A stretch of DNA of 45,013 nucleotides from Bacillus aerolatus (lineage in GTDB: Bacteria > Bacillota > Bacilli > Bacillales > Domibacillaceae), in assembly GCF_009183655.1 (NCBI RefSeq), contig NZ_WEIO01000018.1, positions 1 to 45,013 on the forward strand, read 5' to 3'. A model generated the notes under the pieces. That model did not search any database. It was not told the DNA's origin and saw only the letters and a program-made list of their open reading frames with translations. Position 1 is the stretch's first letter. Each line of letters starts with the position of its first letter. Below, piece after piece: positions 8,032 to 17,800 of the stretch. A program made the translations under genes and the position numbers.

Positions 8032-9036
8032 TTAACGATATTTAATCCGTGGATCAATTGCAGCATACAACAGATCCACGATGAGATTGATACAAACAAA
8101 AATGGCGGCAACAATGAGAATGCCTGACTGAATCACCGGATAATCACGGAATTGGATGGCGCCATAAATGTAGTTGCCGATTCCCGGCCAGCCAAAGATC
8201 GTTTCAGTTAAAATGGCGCCGCCTAACAGCAGGCCCATTTGCAAACCGATGATCGTTAAAATAGGAATGAACGCATTTCTTAAAGAATGCTTGTACACTA
8301 CTTTCAACATGCCCATGCCTTTTGCTCTCGCTGTTCGAATGTAATCAGAACGCATCACTTCGAGCATGCTGGAGCGGGTAATTCTGGCGATGATCGCCAT
8401 TGGAATCGTAGCGAGGGCCACCCCTGGCAAAATTAAATGCCTAATCACTTCAATAAACTGATCGAACCTTCCTTGCATGAGAGTATCAAGTAAGTATAAA
8501 TGAGTGATGGCTGTTACTGGATCCCGGATGTTGTCACGTCCAGTCGTCGGCAGCAAATCAAGTTTAATAGAAAAAATATACTGCTCCATTAAACCGAGCC
8601 AAAAAATCGGCATGGATACACCAATTAAAGCTGCGACCATCAATAAATAATCAAACCAGGAGTTTTGAAACCACGCGGAGAGAATGCCTGCATTTACTCC
8701 AATAAATACAGCGATCACCATCGCAAACAGGGCGAGTTCAATGGTGGCAGCCAAATAGGGCCAAACTTCTTCAGTAATCGGACTTCTCGTTCTTAATGAA
8801 TCACCGAGATCACCCGTTACCAGACTTTTTAAGTACTCAACAAATTGAATGTATAATGGCTGATCCAGGCCCATTTCTTTCGTAAGAGCAGCTACCGCTT
8901 CCGGTGAAGCCTGCTGTCCAAGTAAAATTTGCGCCGGGTTGCCGGGGATCGCATGTATGAGTGAAAAGACAATCAGTGCCATGCCCAGTAAAACCGGAAT
9001 GAGCATCGACAGACGCCGGATCGTGTAAGCAAACAT
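8032..9036 (-). CDS. dppB: dipeptide/oligopeptide ABC transporter permease (DppB/OppB type)
   Basis: A 334-residue permease with six predicted membrane helices, starting MFAYTIRRLSMLIPVLLGM as in DppB/OppB. The cytoplasmic EAA-like coupling loop (RTARAKGM) lies near residues 237-244. It pairs with the DppC-type subunit downstream and receives substrate from the lipoprotein encoded just upstream. A GC-rich hairpin separates it from the binding-protein gene. Family assignment is firm; substrate range is not. Confidence 0.93.
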   Translation of the reverse strand: MFAYTIRRLSMLIPVLLGMALIVFSLIHAIPGNPAQILLGQQASPEAVAALTKEMGLDQPLYIQFVEYLKSLVTGDLGDSLRTRSPITEEVWPYLAATIELALFAMVIAVFIGVNAGILSAWFQNSWFDYLLMVAALIGVSMPIFWLGLMEQYIFSIKLDLLPTTGRDNIRDPVTAITHLYLLDTLMQGRFDQFIEVIRHLILPGVALATIPMAIIARITRSSMLEVMRSDYIRTARAKGMGMLKVVYKHSLRNAFIPILTIIGLQMGLLLGGAILTETIFGWPGIGNYIYGAIQFRDYPVIQSGILIVAAIFVCINLIVDLLYAAIDPRIKYR

Positions 9037-9097
9037 ATGCTCACCTGCTTTCTGTAATTAGTTTCGTTGAATAAGTTGCTTTTCAGCCGAAATATAA

Positions 9098-9120
9098 GGG
9101 GGAGCTTTGCCCGCTCCCCC
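9098..9120 (-). terminator. intercistronic hairpin between binding-protein and permease genes
   Basis: GGGGGAGC and GCTCCCCC (9098-9105 / 9113-9120) form an 8-bp GC-rich stem with a 7-nt loop right after the binding-protein stop. No T-run follows on the minus strand, so it is more likely a partial terminator or 3' mRNA-stabilising hairpin that keeps binding-protein mRNA above permease mRNA. Confidence 0.6.
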
Positions 9121-9128
9121 TCCATACA

Positions 9129-10727
9129 TTATTTAATCGAAACGTCACCCATTGGCTGTGAACCTGTCGGATGCGGGAAAAAGCCTTCAATTGTACTTTT
9201 ACCTGCCAGCAATGGCGTGGAGTGGGCCAGTGGAACCCAAGGAGCGTCCACATGGATAATTTCTTGTGCTTTTTTATACAATTCTGCACGCTTCGCTTCA
9301 TCTGTTTCTGATTGAGCCTCTAATAGAAGCTTATGCACTTCTTCGTTTGCATAGCGGGAGTAGTTGTTGGAACCAATCGCGTCTTTGTCAAGAAGCGTGT
9401 ACAGGAAGTTATCAGCATCTCCATTGTCACCTGTCCACCCAAGCATGAACAGCGCAGATTCACCTGCCTGTACCTTTTCAAGGTAAGTCGCCCATTCCAT
9501 TGTCACAATGTTCGCTTCTACACCGATTTTTTCGAAATCAGCCTGCATTGCTTCCGCCACTTTTTGTCCGTTTGGCATGTATGGACGCGGTACTGGCATT
9601 GCCCATAGATCTACTTTAAACCCATCTTTGTAGCCGGCTTCTGCTAACAGTTTTTTCGCTTTTTCAAGATCAAATTCATAATCTTTCACTTCATCATTGT
9701 AGCCGTTAAGAGTCGGCGGCATTGGATTTTTCGCCGGTTTTGCTGTACCTTCGTAGAAGTTTTCAATTAAAGCTTCTTTATTCACTGCGTGATTTAATGC
9801 CTGGCGGACTTTCGGATTGTTGAACGGCTCTTTTTCTACGTTAAAGCCAAGATAGCCAACGTTCATAGAAGGTCGTTCGAACAACTGCAGATTTTTGTCA
9901 CCTTTTACTTTGGCAGCATCACTCGGATTTAAACCGTCAATTAAATCAACTTCTCCTTTAATTAATGCATTTAAACGGGCGGAGTTATCCGCGATTACTT
10001 TAAAAATCAGTTTATCGACTTTCGGTTCGTCTTTTTGTCGATATTCTTCATTTTTTACTAGAGTGATAGTATCGTTGCGTTTCCAGCTTTCAAACTTAAA
10101 TGGACCTGTTCCAACCGGATTTTCACCGTATTTGTCCCCATGTTTTTCAATCGCTGCCGGGCTGGAAATAGCGAATGGCGACATCGCCAAGTTCTTTAAA
10201 AATGGAGCTTGCGGTTTGTTAAGTGTAAAGACAACTTTATTTTCTCCATCAGCTTTTACTTCTTTAATGATCGCGGTTTCACTGCCTTTAAAGCCGCCGA
10301 ATTGAGAAGCAAAGTAAGCAAATGTTGCTTCATCATTGCTCGTCAGCCATCTTTCTACATTTTTAACAACTGCTTCTGCATTGAAATCCGTGCCGTCATG
10401 GAACTTGACACCTTCTTCAAGTTCAAAAGTATAAGTTAAACCATCTTCAGAAATGTCCCATTTCTTCGCAAGGCCCGGGACAATATCCGTCGTTTCTTTA
10501 TCAAAGTTTACGAGAGTTTCAAACACTTGTTCAGCTATAATTAATGATTCCCCATCTGTAACAACAGCTGGATCAAGCTTGACTGCATCTCCACCGCGGC
10601 CATAAATCAATGTTCCGCCGCCCTCTGAGTTACCGCCTCCTCCATTCGTTGAGTTTGATGAACAGCCAATCAGCGCCATAGACAGCACTAACAGAAGTGA
10701 CAACATGCCCAGAATCCTTTTCTTCAT
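9129..10727 (-). CDS. dppA: peptide ABC transporter substrate-binding lipoprotein
   Basis: A 532-residue SBP_bac_5 family binding protein. Residues 1-22 form a lipoprotein signal peptide (KKR, hydrophobic core, lipobox LIGC), so the mature protein would be lipid-anchored at Cys22. A Gly/Ser-rich linker (about 23-38) precedes the binding domains. The family block ENPVGTGPFKFESWKRND is clear near residues 200-218. Overall it resembles dipeptide-binding DppA more than OppA, although one gene cannot settle specificity. It is third in the operon, 41 nt after the DppF-type ATPase gene. A strong stem-loop downstream probably raises its mRNA relative to the permeases. CodY-type nutritional control is suggested by the operon promoter. 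Confidence 0.92.
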   Translation of the reverse strand: MKKRILGMLSLLLVLSMALIGCSSNSTNGGGGNSEGGGTLIYGRGGDAVKLDPAVVTDGESLIIAEQVFETLVNFDKETTDIVPGLAKKWDISEDGLTYTFELEEGVKFHDGTDFNAEAVVKNVERWLTSNDEATFAYFASQFGGFKGSETAIIKEVKADGENKVVFTLNKPQAPFLKNLAMSPFAISSPAAIEKHGDKYGENPVGTGPFKFESWKRNDTITLVKNEEYRQKDEPKVDKLIFKVIADNSARLNALIKGEVDLIDGLNPSDAAKVKGDKNLQLFERPSMNVGYLGFNVEKEPFNNPKVRQALNHAVNKEALIENFYEGTAKPAKNPMPPTLNGYNDEVKDYEFDLEKAKKLLAEAGYKDGFKVDLWAMPVPRPYMPNGQKVAEAMQADFEKIGVEANIVTMEWATYLEKVQAGESALFMLGWTGDNGDADNFLYTLLDKDAIGSNNYSRYANEEVHKLLLEAQSETDEAKRAELYKKAQEIIHVDAPWVPLAHSTPLLAGKSTIEGFFPHPTGSQPMGDVSIK

Positions 10728-10768
10728 TTCCCTTCCCCCTCATATCTCTAAATTTATAATTACGGCTG

Positions 10769-11737
10769 TCAGTCATATAAATGACAAGCAGCGTAATGAC
10801 CTCGTTCCACTTCCTTAAAGGCCGGCCGGACAGAAGCACATACTTCCATTCCTTTCGGGCAGCGCGCATGGAACGGACAGCCTGCCGGCGCGTTCGCCGG
10901 ACTCGGCACGTCTCCTTTAAGAACGATCCTTTCTTGTTTAGAATCAACATCCGGGATCGGCACAGCTGACAGCAACGCCTCCGTATACGGATGTTTCGGT
11001 GATTCATACAGAGATTCACTGTCCGCAAGCTCCATCATTTGCCCTAAATACATGACACCGACGCGGTCGCTAATATGGCGCACAACACCCAGGTCATGGG
11101 CAATGAATAAATAAGTGAGCCCGAATTCTTTTTGCAAATCCTGCAGCAGATTTAATACTTGTGCTTGAATCGATACATCAAGAGCAGAGACGGGTTCATC
11201 GGCGATGATCAGCTTCGGATGGACCGCAAGCGCCCTCGCAATGCCGATGCGCTGCCGCTGTCCGCCCGAAAACTGATGCGGATAGCGCTTCGCATGCCAG
11301 CTGTTCAATCCGACTGTTTCCAGCAGTTCGCGGACGCGCTTTTTACGTACCCCTTTATCCTTCACTCCATGAACAATAAGCGGCTCTTCAAGGATTTTCT
11401 CCACTGTATGCCGTGGATTCAGCGAAGCAAATGGATCCTGGAATACCATTTGGATTTCTTTGCGCATCTTTCTCATCGCTTCCTTTGACAGCTTCGTCAA
11501 GTCCTGTCCATCGAAATGGATTGTTCCTTCCGTCGGTTCAAGCAGCCGGAGAAGCATGCGGCCGGTCGTTGATTTGCCACAGCCACTTTCACCAACAAGA
11601 CCGAGTGTTTCACCTTTTTTTATAAAAAAAGAAATATCGTCCACAGCTTTCACTTCGCCTACTTGGCGTCCAAACAAACCGCCGTGGATTGGAAAAGATT
11701 TTTTTAAGTTTTCCACCTTTAATAAAGCCTCTGTCAT
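10769..11737 (-). CDS. dppF: peptide ABC transporter ATPase (DppF/OppF type)
   Basis: A 322-residue ATPase with Walker [10 protein letters not shown], signature SGGQRQR and Walker [13 protein letters not shown], followed by the oligopeptide-transporter C-terminal domain with its cysteine motif [14 protein letters not shown]. In the family this pairs with the DppD-type ATPase to drive uptake on the cytoplasmic face. Its start codon overlaps the stop of the upstream ATPase gene by 4 nt (ATGA), indicating translational coupling. Confidence 0.94.
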   Translation of the reverse strand: MTEALLKVENLKKSFPIHGGLFGRQVGEVKAVDDISFFIKKGETLGLVGESGCGKSTTGRMLLRLLEPTEGTIHFDGQDLTKLSKEAMRKMRKEIQMVFQDPFASLNPRHTVEKILEEPLIVHGVKDKGVRKKRVRELLETVGLNSWHAKRYPHQFSGGQRQRIGIARALAVHPKLIIADEPVSALDVSIQAQVLNLLQDLQKEFGLTYLFIAHDLGVVRHISDRVGVMYLGQMMELADSESLYESPKHPYTEALLSAVPIPDVDSKQERIVLKGDVPSPANAPAGCPFHARCPKGMEVCASVRPAFKEVERGHYAACHLYD

Positions 11738-12723
11738 ACGATAGACTCCTTTTCATCTTCATACAGCCAGCAGCGGACTTTTTGTTCAATTGACAGCGCT
11801 TTCAAATATGGCGTTTCTTTCAGACATTTCTCATGGGCGTAGCTGCAGCGCGGAGCAAATTGGCAGCCGATAGGCAAACTCCCCGGCTTTGGCACATTGC
11901 CCGGTATCGAAAACAGCCGCTCTTTTTTCTGGCGCATGTCCGGAACGGATTGAATCAAGCCTTTCGTGTAAGGATGGGACGGTTTTTTAAAAATAGATTC
12001 CACCGTGCCTTCTTCTACTACTTTTCCGGCATACATAACGACAACCCGCTGACAAATTTCAGCTACAACACCGAGGTCATGAGTAATCATTAAAATCGCT
12101 GTATCTGTTTCTTCATTCAATTTCTTCATTAATTCCAAAATTTGTGCCTGAATCGTTACATCCAAAGCAGTTGTCGGCTCGTCCGCAATCAGTATTTGCG
12201 GGTTACAAATCATCGCCATCGCAATCATGACGCGCTGCCTCATCCCTCCCGATAATTGATGCGGATATTCGTTTATGAGCTCATCTGCACGAGGCAGCCC
12301 GACTTTTTTCAACATGGTAACAGCTTGCTGTTTTGCCTCTTTTTTGGATAATTTTTTATTATGCAAGCGAATGGCTTCCATTAGTTGGCTGCCTATTGTA
12401 AATAATGGATTCAAACTCGTCATCGGCTCCTGGAAGATCATCGCGATTTCATTGCCGCGCACTTGGCGCATCCGCTTTTCGGAAGCTTGAGCCAAGTTCT
12501 CCCCTTTGTATAAAATCTCCCCTTCTACCTTGCTTGTTAAAGCAGGCACGAGACCCATAACCGATAAAGAGGTGACGCTTTTTCCGCATCCTGATTCACC
12601 GACTATGCCAAGAACCTCCCCCGCATTTATGTGGAAACTTACTTCATTCACTACTGTCAGCAGTCCATCATCAGTAAAAAATGAAGTTTTTAACTTTTTT
12701 ACATCCAGCACAGGAGTAACCAT
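11734..12723 (-). CDS. dppD: peptide ABC transporter ATPase (DppD/OppD type)
   Basis: A 329-residue ATPase, first gene of the operon. Walker A is GESGCGKSV, the signature is LSGGMRQR and Walker B is [12 protein letters not shown]; the C-terminal extension carries [14 protein letters not shown]. The start is an ATG preceded by GGAAGGGGG. A sigma-A-type promoter lies 64-92 nt upstream and a CodY-like box just upstream of that, so the whole D-F-A-B-C operon is likely controlled by nutritional state. From memory, B. subtilis places the binding protein last and a D-aminopeptidase first, so the order here is different. Confidence 0.94.
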   Translation of the reverse strand: MVTPVLDVKKLKTSFFTDDGLLTVVNEVSFHINAGEVLGIVGESGCGKSVTSLSVMGLVPALTSKVEGEILYKGENLAQASEKRMRQVRGNEIAMIFQEPMTSLNPLFTIGSQLMEAIRLHNKKLSKKEAKQQAVTMLKKVGLPRADELINEYPHQLSGGMRQRVMIAMAMICNPQILIADEPTTALDVTIQAQILELMKKLNEETDTAILMITHDLGVVAEICQRVVVMYAGKVVEEGTVESIFKKPSHPYTKGLIQSVPDMRQKKERLFSIPGNVPKPGSLPIGCQFAPRCSYAHEKCLKETPYLKALSIEQKVRCWLYEDEKESIV

Positions 12724-12786
12724 ACCTTATCCCCCTTCCAACCCTATGTTGATTATCACACTTTTTATTTACCTAATTTTAAAAAT

Positions 12787-12815
12787 ATTGTAACAATTTA
12801 TAAATTGAATGTCTA
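12787..12815 (-). promoter_or_regulatory. promoter of the peptide-transport operon
   Basis: Minus strand: -35 TAGACA (12810-12815), 17-nt spacer, -10 TACAAT (12787-12792), each one base from consensus. Confidence 0.75.
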
Positions 12816-12819
12816 TTCA

Positions 12820-12834
12820 ATTTTTCAGAAAATA
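12820..12834. promoter_or_regulatory. CodY-box-like site
   Basis: ATTTTTCAGAAAATA matches the CodY consensus AATTTTCWGAAAATT at 13 of 15 positions. It lies 4 bp upstream of the -35 box of the peptide-transport operon. CodY represses peptide-uptake operons such as dpp in B. subtilis when branched-chain amino acids and GTP are high; the same control is inferred here. Confidence 0.6.
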
Positions 12835-12842
12835 TTATTTAA

Positions 12843-12877
12843 ATATAAAAAAGCCTGAAGAATAGGCCTTCAGGCTT
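12843..12877 (-). terminator. terminator after ygaD
   Basis: Minus strand: AAGCCTGAAGG pairs with CTTCAGGCTT, followed by TTTTTTATATTT. It begins 4 nt after the ygaD stop and separates ygaD from the peptide-transport promoter. Confidence 0.92.
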
Positions 12878-12880
12878 CAC

Positions 12881-14629
12881 TTAATTATCTAGTTGCTGCA
12901 CTTGGAAAAGACGGTGATATCCACCTTTTTTGTTCATTAATTCATCATGCGTGCCGCTTTCCACTATTTGACCATGCTCAATTAAGACAATGCGATCGGC
13001 ATGAGTAATCGTAGATAAACGATGCGCTACAATAAAAGTGGTCCGGTCTTTCGCCAGTTTTTCCATTGCTCCTTGAATTAAGTGTTCGCTCTCCAAATCC
13101 AAAGCAGACGTAGCTTCATCCAATATGAGAATCGGCGGATTTTTTAAAAACACCCGGGCGATCGCTACCCGCTGCTTCTGGCCGCCGGACAGCTTCACGC
13201 CTCTTTCGCCCACCTTCGTATCGTACCCTTGAGGAAGATTCATGATAAAATCATGGGCATTCGCTGCTTTTGCAGCTGCGATCACTTCTTCTTCCGTTGC
13301 ATTCGGCTTTCCGAGTAAAATATTCATCTTAACCGATTCACTAAATAATATATTGTCCTGAAGCACCATCCCGATTTGATCTCTTAAACTGCGAACCTTA
13401 AATTCGCGAATATCCGTACCATCCAGTAAAATCCGGCCGGCTGTTACATCATAAAAACGCGGAATCAAGCCGACAAGCGAAGATTTACCACCGCCGCTCA
13501 TGCCAACAAGCGCCACTGTCTCTCCTGCTTTCACGTCAAGCTGAATATCACGGAGCACTTCTTCTTCCTTGTTATCATAAGCGAAACTGATGCGATCAAA
13601 TAATATATGCCCTTTCACTTCCTTAATGCCAATAGCGCCTTTTTTATCTGTCACATCGTATGATTCATCGAGCAGTTCGAACACCCGGTCCATAGAGGCG
13701 ATCGCCTGCGTCATCGTCGTCGAAGAGTTGACAAGTCTGCGCAACGGACTGTATAACCGGTCAATATAAGCAATAAAAGCCGCCATCGTTCCAACTGTTA
13801 ATTGGCCGTGGATGACTTGATACCCGGCATACCCAATTACGAGAAGCGGAGCAATGTCTGTAATCGTATTCACAACTGCAAACGCTTTTGCGTTCCACCT
13901 CGTGTGGTCGAGCGCTTTCGTTAAAAAGTTTATATTTTGCGCTTCAAATTGAGTCTGTTCATAGTCTTCAATCGCAAAGCTTTTAATGACAGACATCCCC
14001 TGTACTCGCTCATGCAAATAGCTCTGCACTTCTGCGAGCGCCTGGGAACGGACTCTCGTCAACTTGCGCAAATTGCCAAAAAAATAGCGGACAGACAATG
14101 CATAAAAAGGAAAAACAATGAGCGACACGATCGTTAATTTCACATCCATCGTCGACATGATAATAACCGCAATAACGATGGTCGCACCGTCAAGCCAGAC
14201 GTTCATCAGCCCGGTGATTACGAAGTTTTTCGTTTGTTCCACATCATTAATAATTCGCGAGATAATTTCCCCGGCCCGTGTATTTGCATAATATTTAAAG
14301 CTGAGCTTTTGAATATGAGAAAATAAACGGTCACGTATATCATAAAGAATTTTGCTGCCGGTCCATTGAGCAAAATATTGCCGATAATATTCAATCGGCG
14401 GACGCAAAACGGCAAACAAAACGAGCATGCCGCCAATAACGATGAGCAGCTTTTCTTGTTTTTGCGCCGTTGTCATCACGCCGCTTCCGATGATGTCATC
14501 AATGACATACTTAATTAAAATAGGAATCAACAGCGGAATGCCAAATTTTATAATGCCGATCATCAGCGTACCAATAATTTGCCACCTGTACGGTTTAACA
14601 AATTCCATATAGCGTTTTATTACATTCAA
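12881..14629 (-). CDS. ygaD: ABC exporter, MsbA/LmrA-like half-transporter
   Basis: A 582-residue half-transporter. An N-terminal six-helix exporter domain (about 10-310) is fused to a nucleotide-binding domain (about 335-575) with Walker [10 protein letters not shown], signature LSGGQKQR, Walker [13 protein letters not shown] and the switch His in IVAHRLST. It probably acts as a homodimer exporting a lipid or drug; the substrate is unknown. The position next to ygaC matches ygaD of B. subtilis. It lies downstream of ygaC on the same strand, but a terminator stands between them, and GGGGGAAG precedes its ATG. A third glycine in the P-loop (SGGGKS) is common in this subfamily. Confidence 0.93.
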   Translation of the reverse strand: MNVIKRYMEFVKPYRWQIIGTLMIGIIKFGIPLLIPILIKYVIDDIIGSGVMTTAQKQEKLLIVIGGMLVLFAVLRPPIEYYRQYFAQWTGSKILYDIRDRLFSHIQKLSFKYYANTRAGEIISRIINDVEQTKNFVITGLMNVWLDGATIVIAVIIMSTMDVKLTIVSLIVFPFYALSVRYFFGNLRKLTRVRSQALAEVQSYLHERVQGMSVIKSFAIEDYEQTQFEAQNINFLTKALDHTRWNAKAFAVVNTITDIAPLLVIGYAGYQVIHGQLTVGTMAAFIAYIDRLYSPLRRLVNSSTTMTQAIASMDRVFELLDESYDVTDKKGAIGIKEVKGHILFDRISFAYDNKEEEVLRDIQLDVKAGETVALVGMSGGGKSSLVGLIPRFYDVTAGRILLDGTDIREFKVRSLRDQIGMVLQDNILFSESVKMNILLGKPNATEEEVIAAAKAANAHDFIMNLPQGYDTKVGERGVKLSGGQKQRVAIARVFLKNPPILILDEATSALDLESEHLIQGAMEKLAKDRTTFIVAHRLSTITHADRIVLIEHGQIVESGTHDELMNKKGGYHRLFQVQQLDN

Positions 14630-14657
14630 TCTGCTTCCCCCTTTTGTTTTAAATAAG

Positions 14658-14683
14658 AAAAAACCTGTTGAAAACTCAACAGG
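14658..14683 (-). terminator. terminator after ntdP
   Basis: CCTGTTGA and TCAACAGG (14664-14671 / 14676-14683) form an 8-bp stem with a 4-nt loop; on the minus strand it is followed by TTTTTTCTTATTT. It lies between ygaC/ntdP and ygaD. Confidence 0.88.
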
Positions 14684-14706
14684 CGCCGTCTCTTTCTATC
14701 GAGATG

Positions 14707-15237
14707 TCAGCGTCGGTGCGTCAAATACTTTCCATACCATTTATCAATAAAATTTGGCGAAAACGGCCCTTGCCGCTGGCGGATTAAATGAATCAAATGA
14801 TCAACATTTCGCCTTAAAATTTTATCGATAACTTCCGGGTAGTTCATTCTTCTGCTGTGCTGTTCATACTCATCCTCATCCAGCAAAATATAAGACATAT
14901 CCGGAAACACTTTCACATCGAGATCATAGTCAATATATTTGAGCGCTTCCTGATCATATACGAATGGAGAACTAATATTACAATAATAATAGATGCCATC
15001 TGTTCTCAGCATGCCAATCACATTAAACCACTGCCTAGCGTGGAAATAACAGATAGCCGGCTCCCTTGTAACCCATGTCCGTCCATCCGATTCTGTGACA
15101 ATCGTGTGGTCGTTGCCGCCGATCACAAGGTTATTCGTTCCTTTCAAGACTATGGTCTCTTCCCAAACACGATGAATATGCCCATCATGCTTGTAACTAT
15201 GGATTTGGATGGATTCACCTTCTGTGGGAATCGCCAT
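14707..15237 (-). CDS. ntdP: NtdP-type nucleoside tri-/diphosphatase (DUF402)
   Basis: A 176-residue cytoplasmic protein of the DUF402 family, the same length as B. subtilis YgaC. Members, including a staphylococcal homologue, hydrolyse nucleoside tri- and diphosphates with divalent metal. Acidic and Tyr/Arg residues typical of the fold are seen in the central barrel ([32 protein letters not shown]). A -10-like TATAAT (minus strand, 15318-15323) lies about 85 nt upstream, and the ATG follows a run of G's (TAGGGGG). It ends with its own terminator before ygaD. B. subtilis ygaB, expected between sspE and ygaC, is not seen here. Confidence 0.88.
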   Translation of the reverse strand: MAIPTEGESIQIHSYKHDGHIHRVWEETIVLKGTNNLVIGGNDHTIVTESDGRTWVTREPAICYFHARQWFNVIGMLRTDGIYYYCNISSPFVYDQEALKYIDYDLDVKVFPDMSYILLDEDEYEQHSRRMNYPEVIDKILRRNVDHLIHLIRQRQGPFSPNFIDKWYGKYLTHRR

Positions 15238-15432
15238 AATTTCCCCCTACTTTCATTCCAAGCTATTTGCCTTTACTTTTTCCTATATGAATACAAATAA
15301 AACGTTTATATTCCACTATTATAACGATTTAAACTTGAAATTGAAACAAAAGAGATGGGAGAGAAGAAAAGAGCGAAGATGCTGCCGGCATCCCAGACAC
15401 ATGGCGAACGTTGAGCATATAGGAAATAAGAA

Positions 15433-15460
15433 AAGAGGCTGTCATCCGCGACAGCCTCTT
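15433..15460 (-). terminator. terminator after sspE
   Basis: AAGAGGCTGTC pairs with GACAGCCTCTT around ATCCGC; on the minus strand it is followed by TTCTTATTTC. Between here and the ntdP start (15238-15432) only the probable ntdP promoter is seen. Confidence 0.88.
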
Positions 15461-15492
15461 CCTTTGTGTTGGCAATTGTTGAAACGAGAGCC

Positions 15493-15705
15493 TTAGCTGT
15501 TTCTGGAAGCCTTGTTTTTACGAGCTTCAGCTTGAGCGTTTTGTTGTCTTACTTGCTGGGCATCTGTTTCAGCCCCAAACTCCGTACCAAAAGCAGCATT
15601 TTGCTGTGCGCCTTGTCCCGCAGCAGAAGCAGCGTTACGTTGTCTTACTTCATTTACATCAGTACCTGCAGCTGTTTTTTGTTTGTTGTTTGGTTGATTT
15701 CTCAT
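15493..15705 (-). CDS. sspE: gamma-type small acid-soluble spore protein
   Basis: A 70-residue protein very rich in Gln, Asn and Ala, with no aromatic residues apart from the two Phe near the cleavage site. It contains the germination-protease (GPR) recognition sequence as TEFGAETD. This is the gamma-type SASP SspE, an amino-acid store in the spore core rather than a DNA binder. It has a single copy of the repeat unit, whereas B. subtilis SspE has two. The start is one of two adjacent ATGs (15705 or 15708) behind GGAGGTGAT; I chose 15705 for the better spacing. Sporulation (sigma-G) control is expected; I did not find a convincing sigma-G promoter. It is clear evidence for an endospore former. 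Confidence 0.9.
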   Translation of the reverse strand: MRNQPNNKQKTAAGTDVNEVRQRNAASAAGQGAQQNAAFGTEFGAETDAQQVRQQNAQAEARKNKASRNS

Positions 15706-15772
15706 CATTATCACCTCCACAAGAACTAATTTGCCCCGGGAGGAAAAAAATTATCCCGCCTTTTGAAAATTT

Positions 15773-16522
<750 letters not shown>

Positions 16523-16599
16523 TCATATTTCCCCTTTCGTATTGTTCAATTAAATTGTACTTTCTCTTCAATGAACAAACAATAAACGAATAAAAGGTA

Positions 16600-17700
16600 T
16601 TACTTTTTCCCACCTCTCGCTTTTTTCCAGATCTTCTGATGGGAAACGGAAAAGGCGTACTCCTCTACCTCCCCCGCTTGCACGAGCAGGCTTCTTTCTT
16701 TTTGGGGCCTGTCAGCGGGTATGCTTCCTTTATACACATCAATGTCCCACGTTAAATGAGAAAACACGTGCTGGATTTTTGCGAATGACTCGGGCTCTAA
16801 ACTGACATCAAGTCCGTATTCATTCTTTAAAAAAAGCTCCAATTCGACTTTAGGGTTTCCCATGCCGCTTAGCTCTGTATTCGGAAATTCCCAAAGGTTC
16901 GCAAGCAATCCGCTTTCCGGCCGCTTTTGAATGATGACTTCATCTTTCTCTGTTGTAAGAACAGCTGCTGCCAAATGAACATGCCGCATATTTTTCTTTT
17001 TCGTTTTGACCGGCAGTTCAAGTACGGCTCCTTCATGAAAAGCGCCGCAATGCTCCCGCACCGGGCACAGAAGGCAAGACGGCGAAGTGGGCGTGCAAAT
17101 TAAAGCGCCTAGTTCCATTAACGCCTGGTTGAATGAGGAAGGATCTTCTTTTGAAATCATTTGCCGGATGGCTTCTTCAAAAACTTTTCTAGAAGAAGCT
17201 TTTGCGATATCTTCCCAAATAGAAAGAATGCGGGAGATTACGCGCATTACATTGCCGTCAACAGCTGGCTCGGCAATCCCGTAAGCAATGCTTAAGATGG
17301 CACCGCTCGTATAGGGTCCCACTCCTTTTAAAGAAGAAATTTCCTCTTTCGTATTTGGCACTTGCCCGCCATACTGTTCATGTACTTCGCGGACAGCTGC
17401 CTGTAAATTGCGCACCCGCGAATAATACCCAAGACCTTCCCACGCTTTCAGCACAGCTTCCTCTTCTGCTTCTGCCAGCGTTTCGATCGTTGGAAACTGA
17501 TCAATAAAGCGTTCAAAATACGGGATGACTGTATCTACCCTCGTTTGCTGCAGCATGATTTCCGACACCCATATTTTATAGGGATCTTGATCTTTTCTCC
17601 ACGGTAAATCACGCTTTTCTTCTTCGTACCAGTTAAGTAAATCACGTTGAAATTGCGCTGTGTTTACTTTTTCTATGTTATTAAGCGATGGAAAATTCAC
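16600..17700 (-). CDS. mutY: A/G-specific adenine DNA glycosylase MutY
   Basis: A 366-residue base-excision repair enzyme that removes adenine opposite 8-oxoguanine. The N-terminal HhH-GPD domain has catalytic Glu47 (SEIMLQQT), the helix-hairpin-helix [10 protein letters not shown] and catalytic Asp148 (PAVDGNV). The [4Fe-4S] loop follows as C202-x6-C209-x2-C212-x5-C218. The C-terminal NUDIX-like domain (about 235-366) recognises 8-oxoG. The start is GTG at 17700 with GGAGG 8 nt upstream. That site lies inside a preceding 32-codon ORF which stops one base before the mutY start, suggesting coupled translation. Confidence 0.96.
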   Translation of the reverse strand: MNFPSLNNIEKVNTAQFQRDLLNWYEEEKRDLPWRKDQDPYKIWVSEIMLQQTRVDTVIPYFERFIDQFPTIETLAEAEEEAVLKAWEGLGYYSRVRNLQAAVREVHEQYGGQVPNTKEEISSLKGVGPYTSGAILSIAYGIAEPAVDGNVMRVISRILSIWEDIAKASSRKVFEEAIRQMISKEDPSSFNQALMELGALICTPTSPSCLLCPVREHCGAFHEGAVLELPVKTKKKNMRHVHLAAAVLTTEKDEVIIQKRPESGLLANLWEFPNTELSGMGNPKVELELFLKNEYGLDVSLEPESFAKIQHVFSHLTWDIDVYKGSIPADRPQKERSLLVQAGEVEEYAFSVSHQKIWKKARGGKK

Positions 17701-17701
17701 A

Positions 17702-17800
17702 TCATACCTCCGTTAATGTTAAAATTAAAGCCAGACAGGGAATAATAAAAAGTAGAACTAAAACGACTGCCATCCACATCCTGTAAAAGGAGGTACGCAT
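17702..17800 (-). CDS. putative 32-residue hydrophobic peptide before mutY
   Basis: A short ORF beginning [13 protein letters not shown] with one long hydrophobic stretch (about residues 9-29), a likely single membrane helix with a positive N-terminus. Its last codons (ACG GAG GTA TGA) contain the mutY ribosome binding site, and it stops one base before the mutY GTG, an arrangement typical of translational coupling. Its ATG at 17800 is back-to-back with the divergent TTG start of yfhP at 17801. The weak point is its own ribosome binding site, which is poor. I do not recognise the peptide; it may be real or a fortuitous open frame. Confidence 0.35.
   Translation of the reverse strand: MRTSFYRMWMAVVLVLLFIIPCLALILTLTEV

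Noticed and set aside
15355-15414. Nineteen-codon plus-strand ORF between ntdP and sspE
   Set aside because: No clear ribosome binding site or recognisable homologue; too short to support.
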